From assembly GCF_004777465.1 (NCBI RefSeq), contig NZ_CP038462.1, positions 1,798,001-1,862,000 of the forward strand: a DNA stretch of 64,000 nucleotides, in the 5' to 3' direction. This DNA comes from Nocardioides daphniae. Lineage in GTDB: Bacteria; Actinomycetota; Actinomycetes; Propionibacteriales; Nocardioidaceae. The position numbers and the translations under genes were made by a program. Below are positions 37,877 to 47,657 of this stretch, one piece after another (positions within the stretch are counted from its first letter, which is position 1; each line of letters starts with the position of its first letter). The notes beneath the pieces were generated by a model, which was not told where the DNA came from, ran no database searches, and worked only from the letters and a program-made list of their open reading frames with translations.

Positions 37877-39625
37877 GTGACCTACAGCGACAGGGACGCC
37901 AGGGGGCGCAGCCCCGAAGAGCTCGTCAGTCAGGTGCGCGACCTGGAGGCTGAAGTCACAGCCCTGCGTCGCAAGCTCGCCACGGCCCCGGACCGCAGTC
38001 GCGGCGTCGAGGAGCGGCTCCAGGAGGCGCAGCGCTCACTCGCGGCGATGACGGGCCAGAACGAACGGCTCGCCTCCACGCTGCGTGAGGCGCGCGACCA
38101 GATCACCCGGCTGCGCGACGAGGTGGACCGCCTCGCCCAGCCCCCCACGGGGTTCGGGGTCTTCCTGGCGCGCAACGCCGACGACACGGTCGACGTCTTC
38201 ACCGCGGGCCGCAAGCTGCGCGTGACCGTCAGCCCGGCGGTCGACGTCGACGACCTGGTCAAGGGCCAGGAGGTCATGCTCAACGAGGCGATGAACGTCG
38301 TCGCGGCCTGCGGCTTCGAGAGCGTCGGCGACGTGGTCATGGTCAAGGAGGTGCTCGCCGACGGCGAGCGAGCCCTGGTCATCGGCAACGCCGACGAGGA
38401 GCGCGTCGTACGCCTGGCCGCACCGTTGCTGGAGCAGCCGCTGCGTGCCGGCGACTCGCTGCTCACCGACTCACGCTCGGGCTACGCGTACGAGCGCGTG
38501 CCCAAGGCCGAGGTGGAGGAGCTCGTGCTCGAGGAGGTGCCCGACATCGCCTACGAGTCGATCGGTGGCCTCGCCAGCCAGATCGACGCGATCCGCGACG
38601 CCGTCGAGCTGCCCTACCTGCACCCGGACCTCTTCAAGGACCACAAGCTCAAGCCGCCGAAGGGTGTCCTGCTCTACGGCCCGCCCGGCTGCGGCAAGAC
38701 CCTGATCGCCAAGGCGGTCGCCAACTCGCTGGCCAAGAAGGTCGCGGCCAAGACGGGCGCCGAGGGCAAGTCGTACTTCCTCAACATCAAGGGCCCCGAG
38801 CTCCTGAACAAGTACGTCGGTGAGACCGAGCGCCACATCCGACTGGTCTTCCAGCGCGCCCGGGAGAAGGCGAGCCACGGCACGCCGGTCATCGTCTTCT
38901 TCGACGAGATGGACTCGCTCTTCCGCACCCGCGGCTCGGGCGTCTCGTCCGACGTCGAGAACACGATCGTGCCGCAGCTGCTCAGCGAGATCGACGGAGT
39001 CGAGACCCTCGAGAACGTCCTGGTCATCGGCGCCTCCAACCGCGAGGACATGATCGACCCGGCCATCCTGCGTCCGGGACGCCTCGACGTGAAGATCAAG
39101 ATCGAGCGTCCCGACGCCGAGTCTGCCCGCGACATCTTCACCAAGTACCTCACCGCCGACCTGCCGCTGCACGAGCACGACCTGGCGGAGTTCGGCGGTG
39201 ACCGCGACGCCTGCGTGGCGGGGATGATCCGGGCGGCCGTCGAGCGGATGTACACCGAGACCGACGAGAACCGCTTCCTCGAGGTCACCTACGCCGACGG
39301 AGACAAGGAGGTCCTGTACTTCAAGGACTTCAACTCCGGCGCGATGATCCAGAACATCGTCGACCGCGCGAAGAAGATGGCCATCAAGGACCTCCTCGAC
39401 CACGACCAGCGTGGCATCCGGGTCCAGCACCTGCTGCAGGCCTGCGTCGACGAGTTCAAGGAGAACGAGGACCTGCCCAACACGACCAACCCCGACGACT
39501 GGGCCCGGATCTCGGGCAAGAAGGGCGAGCGCATCGTCTTCATCCGCACCTTGGTCACGGGCAAGCAGGGCACCGAGCCGGGCCGGTCGATCGACACGGT
39601 CGCCAGCACGGGCCAGTACCTCTGA
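37877..39625 (+). CDS. arc: Proteasome-associated AAA+ ATPase (Mpa/ARC)
   Basis: 582 aa. Hexameric ATPase that captures pupylated proteins, unfolds them and feeds the 20S core. N-terminal coiled coil (residues ~10-85, '[20 protein letters not shown]') binds Pup; then OB domains; AAA module with Walker A '[14 protein letters not shown]' near residue 268, Walker B '[12 protein letters not shown]', sensor '[20 protein letters not shown]'. It ends 'STGQYL', with the penultimate Tyr that docks into the core particle. No frameshift. It has its own promoter and is bounded by strong hairpins on both sides. Confidence 0.95.
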   Translation: MTYSDRDARGRSPEELVSQVRDLEAEVTALRRKLATAPDRSRGVEERLQEAQRSLAAMTGQNERLASTLREARDQITRLRDEVDRLAQPPTGFGVFLARNADDTVDVFTAGRKLRVTVSPAVDVDDLVKGQEVMLNEAMNVVAACGFESVGDVVMVKEVLADGERALVIGNADEERVVRLAAPLLEQPLRAGDSLLTDSRSGYAYERVPKAEVEELVLEEVPDIAYESIGGLASQIDAIRDAVELPYLHPDLFKDHKLKPPKGVLLYGPPGCGKTLIAKAVANSLAKKVAAKTGAEGKSYFLNIKGPELLNKYVGETERHIRLVFQRAREKASHGTPVIVFFDEMDSLFRTRGSGVSSDVENTIVPQLLSEIDGVETLENVLVIGASNREDMIDPAILRPGRLDVKIKIERPDAESARDIFTKYLTADLPLHEHDLAEFGGDRDACVAGMIRAAVERMYTETDENRFLEVTYADGDKEVLYFKDFNSGAMIQNIVDRAKKMAIKDLLDHDQRGIRVQHLLQACVDEFKENEDLPNTTNPDDWARISGKKGERIVFIRTLVTGKQGTEPGRSIDTVASTGQYL

Positions 39626-39636
39626 CGCACGGGCGG

Positions 39637-39668
39637 TGCGCGGCGCGGCTCCGGGGCCGCGCCGCGCA
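39637..39668 (+). terminator. 13-bp perfect-stem hairpin between arc and dop
   Basis: TGCGCGGCGCGGC (39637-39649) pairs perfectly with GCCGCGCCGCGCA (39656-39668), loop 6 nt, no T tract. It ends 9 bp before the dop -10 box. Confidence 0.7.
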
Positions 39669-39677
39669 GCCGACCGC

Positions 39678-39683
39678 TAGGGT
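39678..39683 (+). promoter_or_regulatory. -10 box TAGGGT of dop, leaderless
   Basis: TAGGGT, 6 nt, ATG 39690. Confidence 0.6.
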
Positions 39684-39689
39684 CGACGC

Positions 39690-41199
39690 ATGAGCGTCGT
39701 CAGGGTGATGGGCACAGAGGTCGAGTACGGCATCTCGGTCCAGGGGCGGCCGGACGCCAACCCGATGCACGCCTCGTCGCAGATCGTCAACGCGTACGCC
39801 AGTGCCCAGGCCTCCGCCCGACGCGCGCGCTGGGACTTCGAGGAGGAGTCACCGCTGCGGGACGCCCGCGGCTTCGACCTCTCCCGGCAGGAGGCGGACG
39901 CGAGCCAGCTCACCGACGAGGAGGTGGGGCTGGCCAAACGTCATTCTCACCAACGGCGCCCGGCTCTACGTCGACCACGCCCACCCCGAGTACTCCTCGC
40001 CCGAGGTCACCACGCCACTCGACGTCGTCCGGTGGGAGCGCGCCGGCGAGCTGGTGATGCACCGGGCCATGGAGTACGCGGCGCGCAGCCAGGGCGGGCC
40101 ACCGATCCTGCTCTACAAGAACAACACCGACAACAAGGGCGCCTCGTACGGATCGCACGAGAACTACCTCGTGCGTCGTTCCACCCCGTTCGCTTCGATC
40201 GTGCGCCACCTGACGCCCTTCTTCGTGAGCCGTCCGGTGGTCTGCGGTGCAGGTCGCGTCGGCGTCGGGCAGAACGGCCGGACCCACGCCTTCCAGATCA
40301 GTCAGCGAGCCGACTTCTTCGAGGTCGAGGTGGGTCTGGAGACCACCCTGAAGCGCCCGATCATCAACACCCGTGACGAGCCGCACGCCGACCCCGAGAT
40401 GTGGCGCCGCCTGCACGTGATCGTCGGCGACGCCACCATGTCCGACGTCTCCACCTACCTGAAGGCCGGGACCACGGCACTGGTGCTGGCCATGGTCGAG
40501 GACGGCTTCATCACGGACGACCTCACCGTGCGGCACCCGGTCGAGGCCCTGCACGAGGTCTCCCACGACCCGACGCTCACCCACCTGCTGGAGCTCGCCG
40601 ACGGACGGCGGATGACGGCCGTCCAGCTGCAGCGGATCTACCTCGACCTGGCCCGGGCCCACGTCGAGCAGGGCGCCGCCGAGGTGCACGTGCAGACGCT
40701 CGACGTGCTCGAGCGGTGGGGGAGCGTCCTCGCTCGACGGCTCGAGCGCGACCCCTTCGAGTGCGCCGGCGAGCTCGACTGGGTGGCAAAGCTGCAGCTG
40801 CTCGAGCAGTACCGCGAGCGCGACGGCCTCGACTGGTCCGACGCCAAGCTGCACCTGATCGACCTCCAGTACCACGACATCCGGCCCGAGAAGGGGCTCC
40901 ACCACCGCCTGGTCCGCGCCGGCCGCATGGCGCGCCTCGTCGACGACGCGGCGGTCGAGGCTGCGGTGCACGCGCCGCCGCCGGACACGAGGGCGTACTT
41001 CCGGGGTCGCTGCCTGGCGCAGTACGCCGACCACGTCGCCGCCGCCTCGTGGGACTCGGTCATCTTCGACCTGCCAGGCCACGAGTCCCTGCAGCGCATC
41101 CCGACGCTGGACCCGCTGCGCGGCACGCGCCAGCACGTGGGCGAGCTGCTCGACACGTGCACCACGGCCACGGAGCTCTTCGACGCGCTCACGAGGTAG
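39690..41199 (+). CDS. dop: Depupylase / Pup deamidase, frameshifted
   Basis: Cleaves the isopeptide bond between Pup and substrate, and in some species deamidates Pup. Carboxylate-amine-ligase fold shared with PafA: '[19 protein letters not shown]' (metal Glu pair), '[19 protein letters not shown]', '[20 protein letters not shown]', '[20 protein letters not shown]'. The frame breaks at 39936-39938, where an extra A in 'GGCCAAACG' splits 'EVGLAN' from '[10 protein letters not shown]'; this is one of the few insertions in the window. Restored ~502 aa. Pup here ends in Glu, so the deamidase function is not needed and depupylation should be its role. Confidence 0.92.
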
Positions 41200-41206
41200 T
41201 TCTGGA

Positions 41207-41212
41207 TAGGGT
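41207..41212 (+). promoter_or_regulatory. -10 box TAGGGT of pup, leaderless
   Basis: TAGGGT, 6 nt, ATG 41219; likely drives pup, prcB and prcA. Confidence 0.6.
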
Positions 41213-41218
41213 GGGGAC

Positions 41219-41416
41219 ATGGCCCAGGAGCAGAAGCACCAGCGCAGGTCGTCCCAGGACGAGGAGGCCGTCACCGAGACGGTCGAGACCGACGTCGCGG
41301 AGCGCCGCGAGGCGCTGGACGACGACGTCGACGCCATCCTCGACGAGATCGACGAGGTCCTCGAGAACAACGCCGAGGAGTTCGTGAAGTCGTTCATCCA
41401 GAAGGGCGGCGAGTGA
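41219..41416 (+). CDS. pup: Prokaryotic ubiquitin-like protein Pup
   Basis: 65 aa, hydrophilic and largely disordered, with a helical centre ('DDDVDAILDEIDEVLENNAE') that binds the ATPase coiled coil. Ends 'FVKSFIQKGGE': the final residue is already Glu, so it can be ligated by PafA without deamidation (Mycobacterium tuberculosis Pup ends in Gln). Leaderless start. The prcB GTG follows the TGA with no gap. Confidence 0.97.
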   Translation: MAQEQKHQRRSSQDEEAVTETVETDVAERREALDDDVDAILDEIDEVLENNAEEFVKSFIQKGGE

Positions 41417-42259
41417 GTGGGCCACGCTGCTGACTCACCCCGCCTCTCGCCGGCGTTCATGCAGCCCGGTGTCGTCTCCTTCGCCGAGTTCGTCGGCGCC
41501 CAGGCGCCCGACCTCCTGCCCGGTCGCCGCACGCTCCCACCCGGCGACGCGGCCGCGCTCGCGCCGCACGCCACCACGATCGTGGCCGCCACCTTCGAGG
41601 GCGGCGTCGTCATGGCGGGCGACCGCCGCGCCACGATGGGCAACATCATCGCCCAGCGCGACATCGAGAAGGTGTTCCCCGCCGACGAGTACTCGGTCGT
41701 GGGCATCGCCGGCACGGCCGGCCTCGCCGTGGAGATGGTGCGCCTCTTCCAGACCGAGCTCGAGCACTACGAGAAGATCGAGGGCACCACGCTCTCGATG
41801 GACGGCAAGTCCAACCGTCTCGCTGCCCTGATCCGCGGCAACCTCGGGATGGCCATGCAGGGCCTGGCCGTGGTGCCGCTCTTCGCCGGCTTCGACCTGG
41901 CCGGGCAGCTGGGCCGGATCTTCTCCTACGACGTGACCGGGGGTCGCTACGAGGAGACCGCCTTCCACGCGGTGGGCTCCGGCTCGCTCTTCGCCCGAGG
42001 CTCGCTCAAGAAGCTCTACCGCGACGACCTCGGCGAGGCCGGGTGCGTCGCCGCAGTCATCCAGGCGCTGTACGACGCCGCAGACGACGACTCCGCGACC
42101 GGCGGCCCCGACCTGGCCCGACGCATCTTCCCGGTGGTCCACGTGGTCACGGCCGACGGTGGCCGTCGGTTGACCGACGCCGAGGTCGCCGAGGTCGCCG
42201 ACCGCGTGGTCGCCGCCCGGATGGAGCGCCCCGACGGTCCCGTGGCAGGCCTGCTGTGA
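41417..42259 (+). CDS. prcB: 20S proteasome beta subunit
   Basis: 280 aa precursor. A propeptide of ~54 residues ('[20 protein letters not shown]') is removed before '[20 protein letters not shown]', exposing the N-terminal catalytic Thr; the conserved Asp and Lys follow in 'GDRRATMG' and '[10 protein letters not shown]'. C-terminal region '[20 protein letters not shown]'. GTG 41417 directly follows the pup stop, so expression is coupled. The core protease degrades proteins delivered by Arc. Confidence 0.96.
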   Translation: MGHAADSPRLSPAFMQPGVVSFAEFVGAQAPDLLPGRRTLPPGDAAALAPHATTIVAATFEGGVVMAGDRRATMGNIIAQRDIEKVFPADEYSVVGIAGTAGLAVEMVRLFQTELEHYEKIEGTTLSMDGKSNRLAALIRGNLGMAMQGLAVVPLFAGFDLAGQLGRIFSYDVTGGRYEETAFHAVGSGSLFARGSLKKLYRDDLGEAGCVAAVIQALYDAADDDSATGGPDLARRIFPVVHVVTADGGRRLTDAEVAEVADRVVAARMERPDGPVAGLL

Positions 42260-42290
42260 CCGCGTACGACCTGGCTGAGGAGCCCACCCG

Positions 42291-43031
42291 ATGAGCACCC
42301 CGTTCTACGTCTCGCCCGAGCAGATGATGAAGGACCGGGCCGACTTCGCCCGCAAGGGCATCGCCCGGGGCCGTTCGGTCGTCGTGGTCCAGTACGCCGA
42401 CGGCGTGCTGTTCGCCTCGGAGAACCCGTCCAAGGCACTGCACAAGGTCTCCGAGATCTACGACCGCATCGCCTTCGCCGCGGTCGGTCGCTACAACGAG
42501 TTCGAGAACCTGCGCATCGCGGGCGTCCGGCTGGCCGACATGCGGGGCTACTCGTACGACCGCCGCGACGTCACCGGTCGCGGGCTCGCCAACGCCTACG
42601 CCCAGACCCTGGGTGCCGTCTTCAGCTCCGCGGCCGAGAAGCCGTACGAGGTCGAGCTCTTCGTCGCGGAGATTGGCGACGAGGCCTCCCAGGACCAGGT
42701 CTACCGGCTGACCTACGACGGCCAGGTGGCCGACGAGCACGGCTACGCCGTGATGGGTGGTGCGGCCGACGTCGTCGCTGGGCACCTCAAGGAGCACTAC
42801 CGCCCGGGCGCCTCCCTCGAGGAGACCGTGCGTCTCGCGGTCGCGGCGCTGGGCCACTCCGAGCAGGGCGACCGGACCATCGGCGTCGACGACCTCGAGG
42901 TGGCCGTCCTCGACCGCACCCGCAGCCAGGTGCGCAAGTTCCACCGGCTGCGTCCCGAACGCGTGGCGGCGATGCTCGGGGGCGTCCCCACCGAGGCCCC
43001 GGCTGACACGGTCCCCCCGGTCGACGCCTGA
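42291..43031 (+). CDS. prcA: 20S proteasome alpha subunit
   Basis: 246 aa. Forms the outer gate rings of the core. Starts '[20 protein letters not shown]' (gating N-terminal helix), then '[20 protein letters not shown]', '[20 protein letters not shown]', '[20 protein letters not shown]'. GAGGAG precedes ATG 42291, 31 bp after prcB. The tail is Pro/Ala-rich. Together with PrcB it makes the protease used for pupylated substrates. Confidence 0.96.
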   Translation: MSTPFYVSPEQMMKDRADFARKGIARGRSVVVVQYADGVLFASENPSKALHKVSEIYDRIAFAAVGRYNEFENLRIAGVRLADMRGYSYDRRDVTGRGLANAYAQTLGAVFSSAAEKPYEVELFVAEIGDEASQDQVYRLTYDGQVADEHGYAVMGGAADVVAGHLKEHYRPGASLEETVRLAVAALGHSEQGDRTIGVDDLEVAVLDRTRSQVRKFHRLRPERVAAMLGGVPTEAPADTVPPVDA

Positions 43032-43041
43032 CCGAGCCGCT

Positions 43042-43093
43042 CACCACGACGCCCCTTGTCGCCGCCACGGCGCGACCAGGGGGCGTCGTGGTG
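43042..43093 (+). terminator. Long hairpin after prcA
   Basis: CACCACGACGCCCC (43042-43055) pairs perfectly with GGGGCGTCGTGGTG (43080-43093); an inner GTCGC/GCGAC pair extends it. It lies 26 bp before the pafA -10 box. Confidence 0.75.
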
Positions 43094-43118
43094 CTGCCCA
43101 ACGTGTGGTGCGTGGTCC

Positions 43119-43124
43119 TAGGGT
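43119..43124 (+). promoter_or_regulatory. -10 box TAGGGT of pafA, leaderless
   Basis: TAGGGT, 6 nt, ATG 43131. Confidence 0.6.
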
Positions 43125-43130
43125 GGGGTC

Positions 43131-44492
43131 ATGGACCGCAGGATCTTGGGCATCGAGAACGAGTACGGCGTCACGTGCACGTTCGAGGGTCAGCGCCGGC
43201 TCAGTCCTGACGAGGTGGCCCGCTACCTCTTCCGCAAGGTCGTCGCCTGGGGGCGCAGCAGCAACGTCTTCCTGGCCAACGGCGCCCGCCTCTACCTCGA
43301 CGTCGGCAGCCACCCGGAGTACGCCACGCCCGAGTGCGACTCCGTCGAGGACCTGGTGGCCCACGACAAGGCGGGGGAGCGGATCCTCGAGGACCTGATG
43401 CTCGACGCCCAGTCGCGGCTGGAGGACGAGGGCATCAAGGGAGACATCTACCTCTTCAAGAACAACACCGACTCCGGGGGCAACTCCTACGGGTGCCACG
43501 AGAACTACCTGATCTCGCGCCAGGGTGAGTTCTCCGCGGTGGCCGACGTCCTGATCCCCTTCCTGGTGTCGCGGCAGATCATCGTCGGTGCCGGCAAGGT
43601 CGTGCAGACGCCGCGTGGCGCGACGTACGCGGTCTCCCAGCGCGCCGAGCACATCTGGGAGGGCGTCTCCAGCGCGACGACGCGCAGCCGGCCGATCATC
43701 AACACCCGCGACGAGCCGCACGCCGACGCCGAGCGCTACCGCCGGCTGCACGTGATCGTGGGCGACTCGAACATGAGCGAGACCACCACCATGCTCAAGG
43801 TGGCCAGCTGCGAGCTGGTGCTGCGGATGATCGAGGACGGGGTCGTGATGCGCGACCTCACCCTGGAGAACCCGATCCGCGCCATCCGCGAGATGTCCTA
43901 CGACATGACGGGGCGGCGTACGGTGCGCCTGGCCAACGGCCGCGAGGCGAGCGCCGTCGACATCCAGGCCGAGTACCTCGGCCGGGCCCTCGACTACGTC
44001 GACCGCCGCGGCGTGCGCACCCCGACGATCGACCGGGTGCTCGACCTGTGGGAGCGCACCCTCAAGGCCGTCGACTCCGACGACCTCAGCATGGTCGAGC
44101 GTGAGATCGACTGGGTGATCAAGTACCGGCTGATCGAGCGCTACCGCGCCACCCACGACCTGCCGCTGGGCCACCCGCGAATCGCCCAGCTCGACCTGGC
44201 GTACCACGACATCCGACGCGACCGCGGCCTCTTCCAGCTGCTCCAGAAGCGGGGCGCCGTCGCCCGGGTGACCGACGACGCGACGATCGACGCCGCCAAG
44301 AACGTCCCGCCCCAGACCACGCGCGCCAAGCTGCGGGGCGAGTTCATTCGCCGGGCCCAGGAGCAGAACCGCGACTTCACGGTCGACTGGGTGCACCTCA
44401 AGCTCAACGACCAGGCGCAGCGCACCGTGCTGTGCAAGGACCCCTTCCGCTCGGAGGACGAGCGCGTCGAGCGGCTCATCGCCGGCATGTGA
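43131..44492 (+). CDS. pafA: Pup-protein ligase
   Basis: 453 aa, intact. ATP-dependent ligase that joins the C-terminal Glu of Pup to substrate lysines. '[20 protein letters not shown]' holds the metal Glu residues; '[20 protein letters not shown]' contains the catalytic Asp loop; '[20 protein letters not shown]' and '[20 protein letters not shown]' are shared with Dop. The C-terminal lobe ends '[15 protein letters not shown]'. Leaderless start behind the prcA hairpin. Confidence 0.96.
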   Translation: MDRRILGIENEYGVTCTFEGQRRLSPDEVARYLFRKVVAWGRSSNVFLANGARLYLDVGSHPEYATPECDSVEDLVAHDKAGERILEDLMLDAQSRLEDEGIKGDIYLFKNNTDSGGNSYGCHENYLISRQGEFSAVADVLIPFLVSRQIIVGAGKVVQTPRGATYAVSQRAEHIWEGVSSATTRSRPIINTRDEPHADAERYRRLHVIVGDSNMSETTTMLKVASCELVLRMIEDGVVMRDLTLENPIRAIREMSYDMTGRRTVRLANGREASAVDIQAEYLGRALDYVDRRGVRTPTIDRVLDLWERTLKAVDSDDLSMVEREIDWVIKYRLIERYRATHDLPLGHPRIAQLDLAYHDIRRDRGLFQLLQKRGAVARVTDDATIDAAKNVPPQTTRAKLRGEFIRRAQEQNRDFTVDWVHLKLNDQAQRTVLCKDPFRSEDERVERLIAGM

Positions 44493-44526
44493 GGCGCGTC
44501 CACGGCCAACTCTCAGGTCGTGCGGC

Positions 44527-44532
44527 TAGTGT
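44527..44532 (+). promoter_or_regulatory. -10 box TAGTGT of the FKBP gene
   Basis: TAGTGT with a predicted start near 44539 and a ~30-nt leader that has GAAAGG before GTG 44569. Confidence 0.45.
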
Positions 44533-44568
44533 GGCCCCGCGCTGTGAACCCATCGAAAGGCAACACCT

Positions 44569-45633
44569 GTGTCTCCTCGCCGCACCCTGTCCGCCGCTCT
44601 GCTGAGCCTCAGCCTCCTGACCCTCGCCGCGTGCGGGGACGACGAGGCGAAGTCCGGCCAGGGCCTCGACGCCGTCGCCATCGAGGCTGAGCCCGGCAAG
44701 GCCCCTGAGGTCGACTTCGAGAAGAAGCTCGACCCGGAGAAGCTCGAGACCGAGGTCCTGGTCGAGGGCGACGGTGACACCACCAAGGTCGGCGACATGA
44801 TCACCGCCTACATCTGGATCGGCAACGGCTTCGACAAGAAGGAAGTCCTCAACACCTACGAGGCCGGCGAGCCCGAGCAGCTGGAGCTGGTCGACGAGCT
44901 CCTGCCGGGCCTCAAGAAGGGCCTGATCGGCCAGAAGGTCGGCTCGGTGGTCGCCATCGCGGCCCCGGCCAAGGACGCCTTCGGCGAGGGCGGTCGCCCC
45001 GACATGGGCATCGGTGACGGCGACAGCGTGCTCTTCGTGACCGAGATCGTCTCCAAGCTCACCGAGAAGGAGGCCGCCAAGGCCAAGGCCGAGCAGGAGA
45101 AGGCCGCCAAGGAGGCCGAGAAGGCGCAGAAGCAGGCCGAGAAGAAGGCTGCCGCCACCCAGAAGAAGGTCGACCAGGCGAAGAAGAAGGCCCCCAAGGA
45201 GGCCAAGGGCAAGAAGGTCAAGCCCGCCGCCTGGGCGCCGAAGGTGACCTACAAGAAGGGTCAGGTCCCGGTCTTCGACTTCTCGGGCAAGCCCGAGCCG
45301 ACCGGCAAGCTCCAGGTCACCCAGCTGATCCAGGGCAACGGCCCCAAGGTGAAGTCCGGCCAGACCCTCATCGTCCACTACGTGGGCCAGGTCTTCGGGG
45401 CCAAGGAGCCCTTCGACTCCTCCTACAGCCGCAACGACGCCGCGACCTTCCCGATCGGCGTGGGCCAGGTCGTCCAGGGCTGGGACAAGTCCCTGGTGGG
45501 CCAGAAGGTCGGCAGCCGCGTGATCGTCCAGATCCCGCCGGAGCTGGGCTACGGCGAGAACGGCAACGAGGGCGCCGGCATCAAGGGCACCGACACGATC
45601 GTCTTCGCCGTCGACATCCTCGGCGCGGTCTGA
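44569..45633 (+). CDS. FKBP-type peptidyl-prolyl isomerase lipoprotein, two FKBP domains
   Basis: 354 aa. Signal peptide with lipobox 'LLTLAAC' (Cys22), so a lipoprotein on the outer face. Two FKBP-like domains: a degenerate first one ('KVGDMITAYIWIGNGFDKKE', 'LLPGLKKGLIGQKVGSVVAI') and a canonical second one ('SGQTLIVHYVGQVFGAKEPF', 'GQVVQGWDKSLVGQKVGSRV', 'IQIPPELGYGENGNEGAGIK'). Between them lies a ~55-residue Lys/Ala/Glu/Gln helix, probably a rigid or coiled spacer. An FKBP gene between pafA and pafB is the usual actinobacterial order; a functional link to pupylation is not established. Role: folding of exported proteins (inferred). Confidence 0.88.
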   Translation: MSPRRTLSAALLSLSLLTLAACGDDEAKSGQGLDAVAIEAEPGKAPEVDFEKKLDPEKLETEVLVEGDGDTTKVGDMITAYIWIGNGFDKKEVLNTYEAGEPEQLELVDELLPGLKKGLIGQKVGSVVAIAAPAKDAFGEGGRPDMGIGDGDSVLFVTEIVSKLTEKEAAKAKAEQEKAAKEAEKAQKQAEKKAAATQKKVDQAKKKAPKEAKGKKVKPAAWAPKVTYKKGQVPVFDFSGKPEPTGKLQVTQLIQGNGPKVKSGQTLIVHYVGQVFGAKEPFDSSYSRNDAATFPIGVGQVVQGWDKSLVGQKVGSRVIVQIPPELGYGENGNEGAGIKGTDTIVFAVDILGAV

Positions 45634-45655
45634 GACCACCGACGAGCCACCGGCC

Positions 45656-46635
45656 GTGTCCGCCCGACGCAGTGAACGCCTGCTCAACCTGCTGATCATG
45701 CTGTTGGTGCAGCGTCGCTACGTGCCCAAGGAGCGCATCCGCGAGCTCCTCTACCCCGACCAGGGGGCCGACGCCTTCGACCGCATGTTCGACCGGGACA
45801 AGGAGGAGCTGCGGGCGCTCGGCGTCCCGATCGAGGTCGGGTCGCTGTCGGCCTTCCACGAGGACGAGCTGGGCTACCGGATCCGTCCCGACGACCTTGC
45901 CCTGCCGGAGATCAGCCTGACGGCCGAGGAGGCCTCGGTGCTGACCCTGGCGGGCAAGGTCTGGCACCACGCCAACCTGGCCGACACGACCGCGGCGGCG
46001 CTGCGCAAGCTGATGCCCGCGCTGCCCTCCGAGGAGGCCGAGCCCCCACCGCTGGTCCGGCCGGTGATCGAGGCCGAGGAGCCCAGCTTCGACGACTTCT
46101 GGGACGCCATCCAGGACCGACGTACGGTCTCCTTCGCCTACCGCAAGACCGGCCTGCCCGAGCCGACCCAGCGCCACGTCGAGCCCTGGGGTCTCTTCCG
46201 GCAGTCCGGACGCTGGTACGTCGTCGGCCGCGACACCGACGTGGGGGAGCAGCGGGTCTTCCGCCTCTCTCGGGTCGTCGGGGCGTGCAAGGTCGGCAAG
46301 TCCGTCGACGCCTTCCGGGTGCCCGCCGACCTCGACCTGCGCCAGGTCGTCGAGCGCTTCCAACCGCGCGACGAGACGGCCGAGGCCCAGGTGCTGCTGC
46401 GCCCGGGCAGCGGCCACGGGCTGCGCCGGCAGGGGACGGTCGTCGCCACCGACGTGATCGGCCCCGACGGCAGTGACGCCTGGGAGCGGCTGACGGTGCG
46501 CGGCAGCGTACGCACGCTCGCCGACGAGGTGCTGAGCGTCGGCCCGCGCGCCTACGTCGAGGCGCCCGACTCCTTGCGTGACGACGTACGCCGTCGCCTC
46601 ACCGCGCTGGTCGGGACGACGGGGAGCAGCGATGA
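45656..46635 (+). CDS. pafB: WYL-domain transcriptional regulator PafB, frameshift at 3' end
   Basis: N-terminal winged helix ('SERLLNLLIMLLVQRRYVPK') and WYL domain ('RTVSFAYRKTGLPEPTQRHV', 'PWGLFRQSGRWYVVGRDTD'), then a C-terminal 'TLADEVLSVGPRAYVEAPD'. With PafC it forms the PafBC activator of the non-SOS DNA-damage response in mycobacteria. As assembled, the frame misses its stop and runs to 47656 as meaningless sequence over pafC. Adding one G to the GGGG run at 46621-46624 gives the expected end 'TTGEQR' with TGA 46633-46635 overlapping the pafC ATG as ATGA. True length ~326 aa. Confidence 0.88.
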
Positions 46636-47609
46636 GCCGCGCTGGCACCGGCGCCCGCGACCAGGTCGCCCGCCTCCTGGCCCTCGTCCCGTTGCTGCAC
46701 AGCCGCCGGGGGCTCAACCTCGCGGAGGCCGCGACGCTCCTGGGCACCACCCCCGAGCAGGTCCGCAAGGACCTCAAGGTGCTGTGGATGTGCGGACTGC
46801 CCGGCGGCCTCACCGACGACCTCATCGACGTCGACATGGAGGCCTTCGAGGAGGAGGGCGCCCAAGGTGTCATCCACGTCGCCAACGCCGACTACCTGTC
46901 GCGCCCCGTGCGTCTCTCGGCCACCGAGGCGACCGCGCTCGTCGTCGCGCTGCGCGCCGTCCGGGACTCCTCGCCCGAGGAGACCCGCGCCATCGTCGAC
47001 ACCGTGATCGCCAAGCTCGAGGTCGCGGCGGCCTCGGAGCGCTCGCAGGTGGAGGTCGCCCCGACCCCCGTCGAGGCGTCGCCGGTCCGCGCCGCCATCC
47101 AGCAGGCGCTCGACGCCGGCGCCCAGCTCCGCCTCACCTACTGGGTCGCCTCACGCGACGAGGTGGGCGAGCGGGTCGTCGACCCGCTGCGCCTCGCCTC
47201 CGTCAACGGCGTCGACTACCTCCAGGCGTGGTGCCACCGGGCGGAGGGCACCCGGATCTTCCGCCTGGACCGGACCGAGCAGGCCGAGGTGCTCGACGCG
47301 CCTGTGCTGATGCACCCCAGCGACTCCGAGGAGCCGCTGTCGGTCGCCCTGTTCACCACCTCGCCCGACGCCACCACCGTCACCCTCCGTCTGGCACCGG
47401 AGGCGCGCTGGGTCCCGGAGTACTACCCTGTGGACGACGTCCGCCACCTGCCCGACGGCTTCCTCGAGGTCGACCTGAAGGTCGTGGACCTCAGCTGGCT
47501 CCACCAGCTGGTCCTGCGCCTCGCGCCCCATGCGACGGTCCTCGGGCCGGCACACGTGGCGGCAACCGTCCAGCGTTCTGCGATGGACACCTTGTCCCTC
47601 TACACCTGA
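46632..47609 (+). CDS. pafC: WYL-domain transcriptional regulator PafC
   Basis: 325 aa from ATG 46632. Winged helix ('DQVARLLALVPLLHSRRGLN', 'EAATLLGTTPEQVRKDLKVL'), a linker, and a WYL domain ('AQLRLTYWVASRDEVGERVV', 'GVDYLQAWCHRAEGTRIFRL') followed by the C-terminal extension ('EYYPVDDVRHLPDGFLEVDL'). Partner of PafB; the paired WYL proteins act together as DNA-damage-responsive activator. The four-base ATGA overlap with the pafB stop indicates coupled translation. Intact. Confidence 0.9.
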   Translation: MSRAGTGARDQVARLLALVPLLHSRRGLNLAEAATLLGTTPEQVRKDLKVLWMCGLPGGLTDDLIDVDMEAFEEEGAQGVIHVANADYLSRPVRLSATEATALVVALRAVRDSSPEETRAIVDTVIAKLEVAAASERSQVEVAPTPVEASPVRAAIQQALDAGAQLRLTYWVASRDEVGERVVDPLRLASVNGVDYLQAWCHRAEGTRIFRLDRTEQAEVLDAPVLMHPSDSEEPLSVALFTTSPDATTVTLRLAPEARWVPEYYPVDDVRHLPDGFLEVDLKVVDLSWLHQLVLRLAPHATVLGPAHVAATVQRSAMDTLSLYT

Positions 47610-47618
47610 TCCGGAGCG

Positions 47619-47656
47619 TACGATCACCGATGACGTTCCCCACACCCAAGGACTGA
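47619..47656 (+). promoter_or_regulatory. TACGAT box and 8-codon leader ORF before tatA
   Basis: TACGAT (47619-47624), 5 nt, then ATG 47630 opens MTFPTPKD and stops at TGA 47654-47656, one base before the tatA ATG 47658. AAGGA inside the mini-ORF also serves as the tatA Shine-Dalgarno sequence. May couple tatA translation to the leader. Confidence 0.4.
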
Positions 47657-47657
47657 C

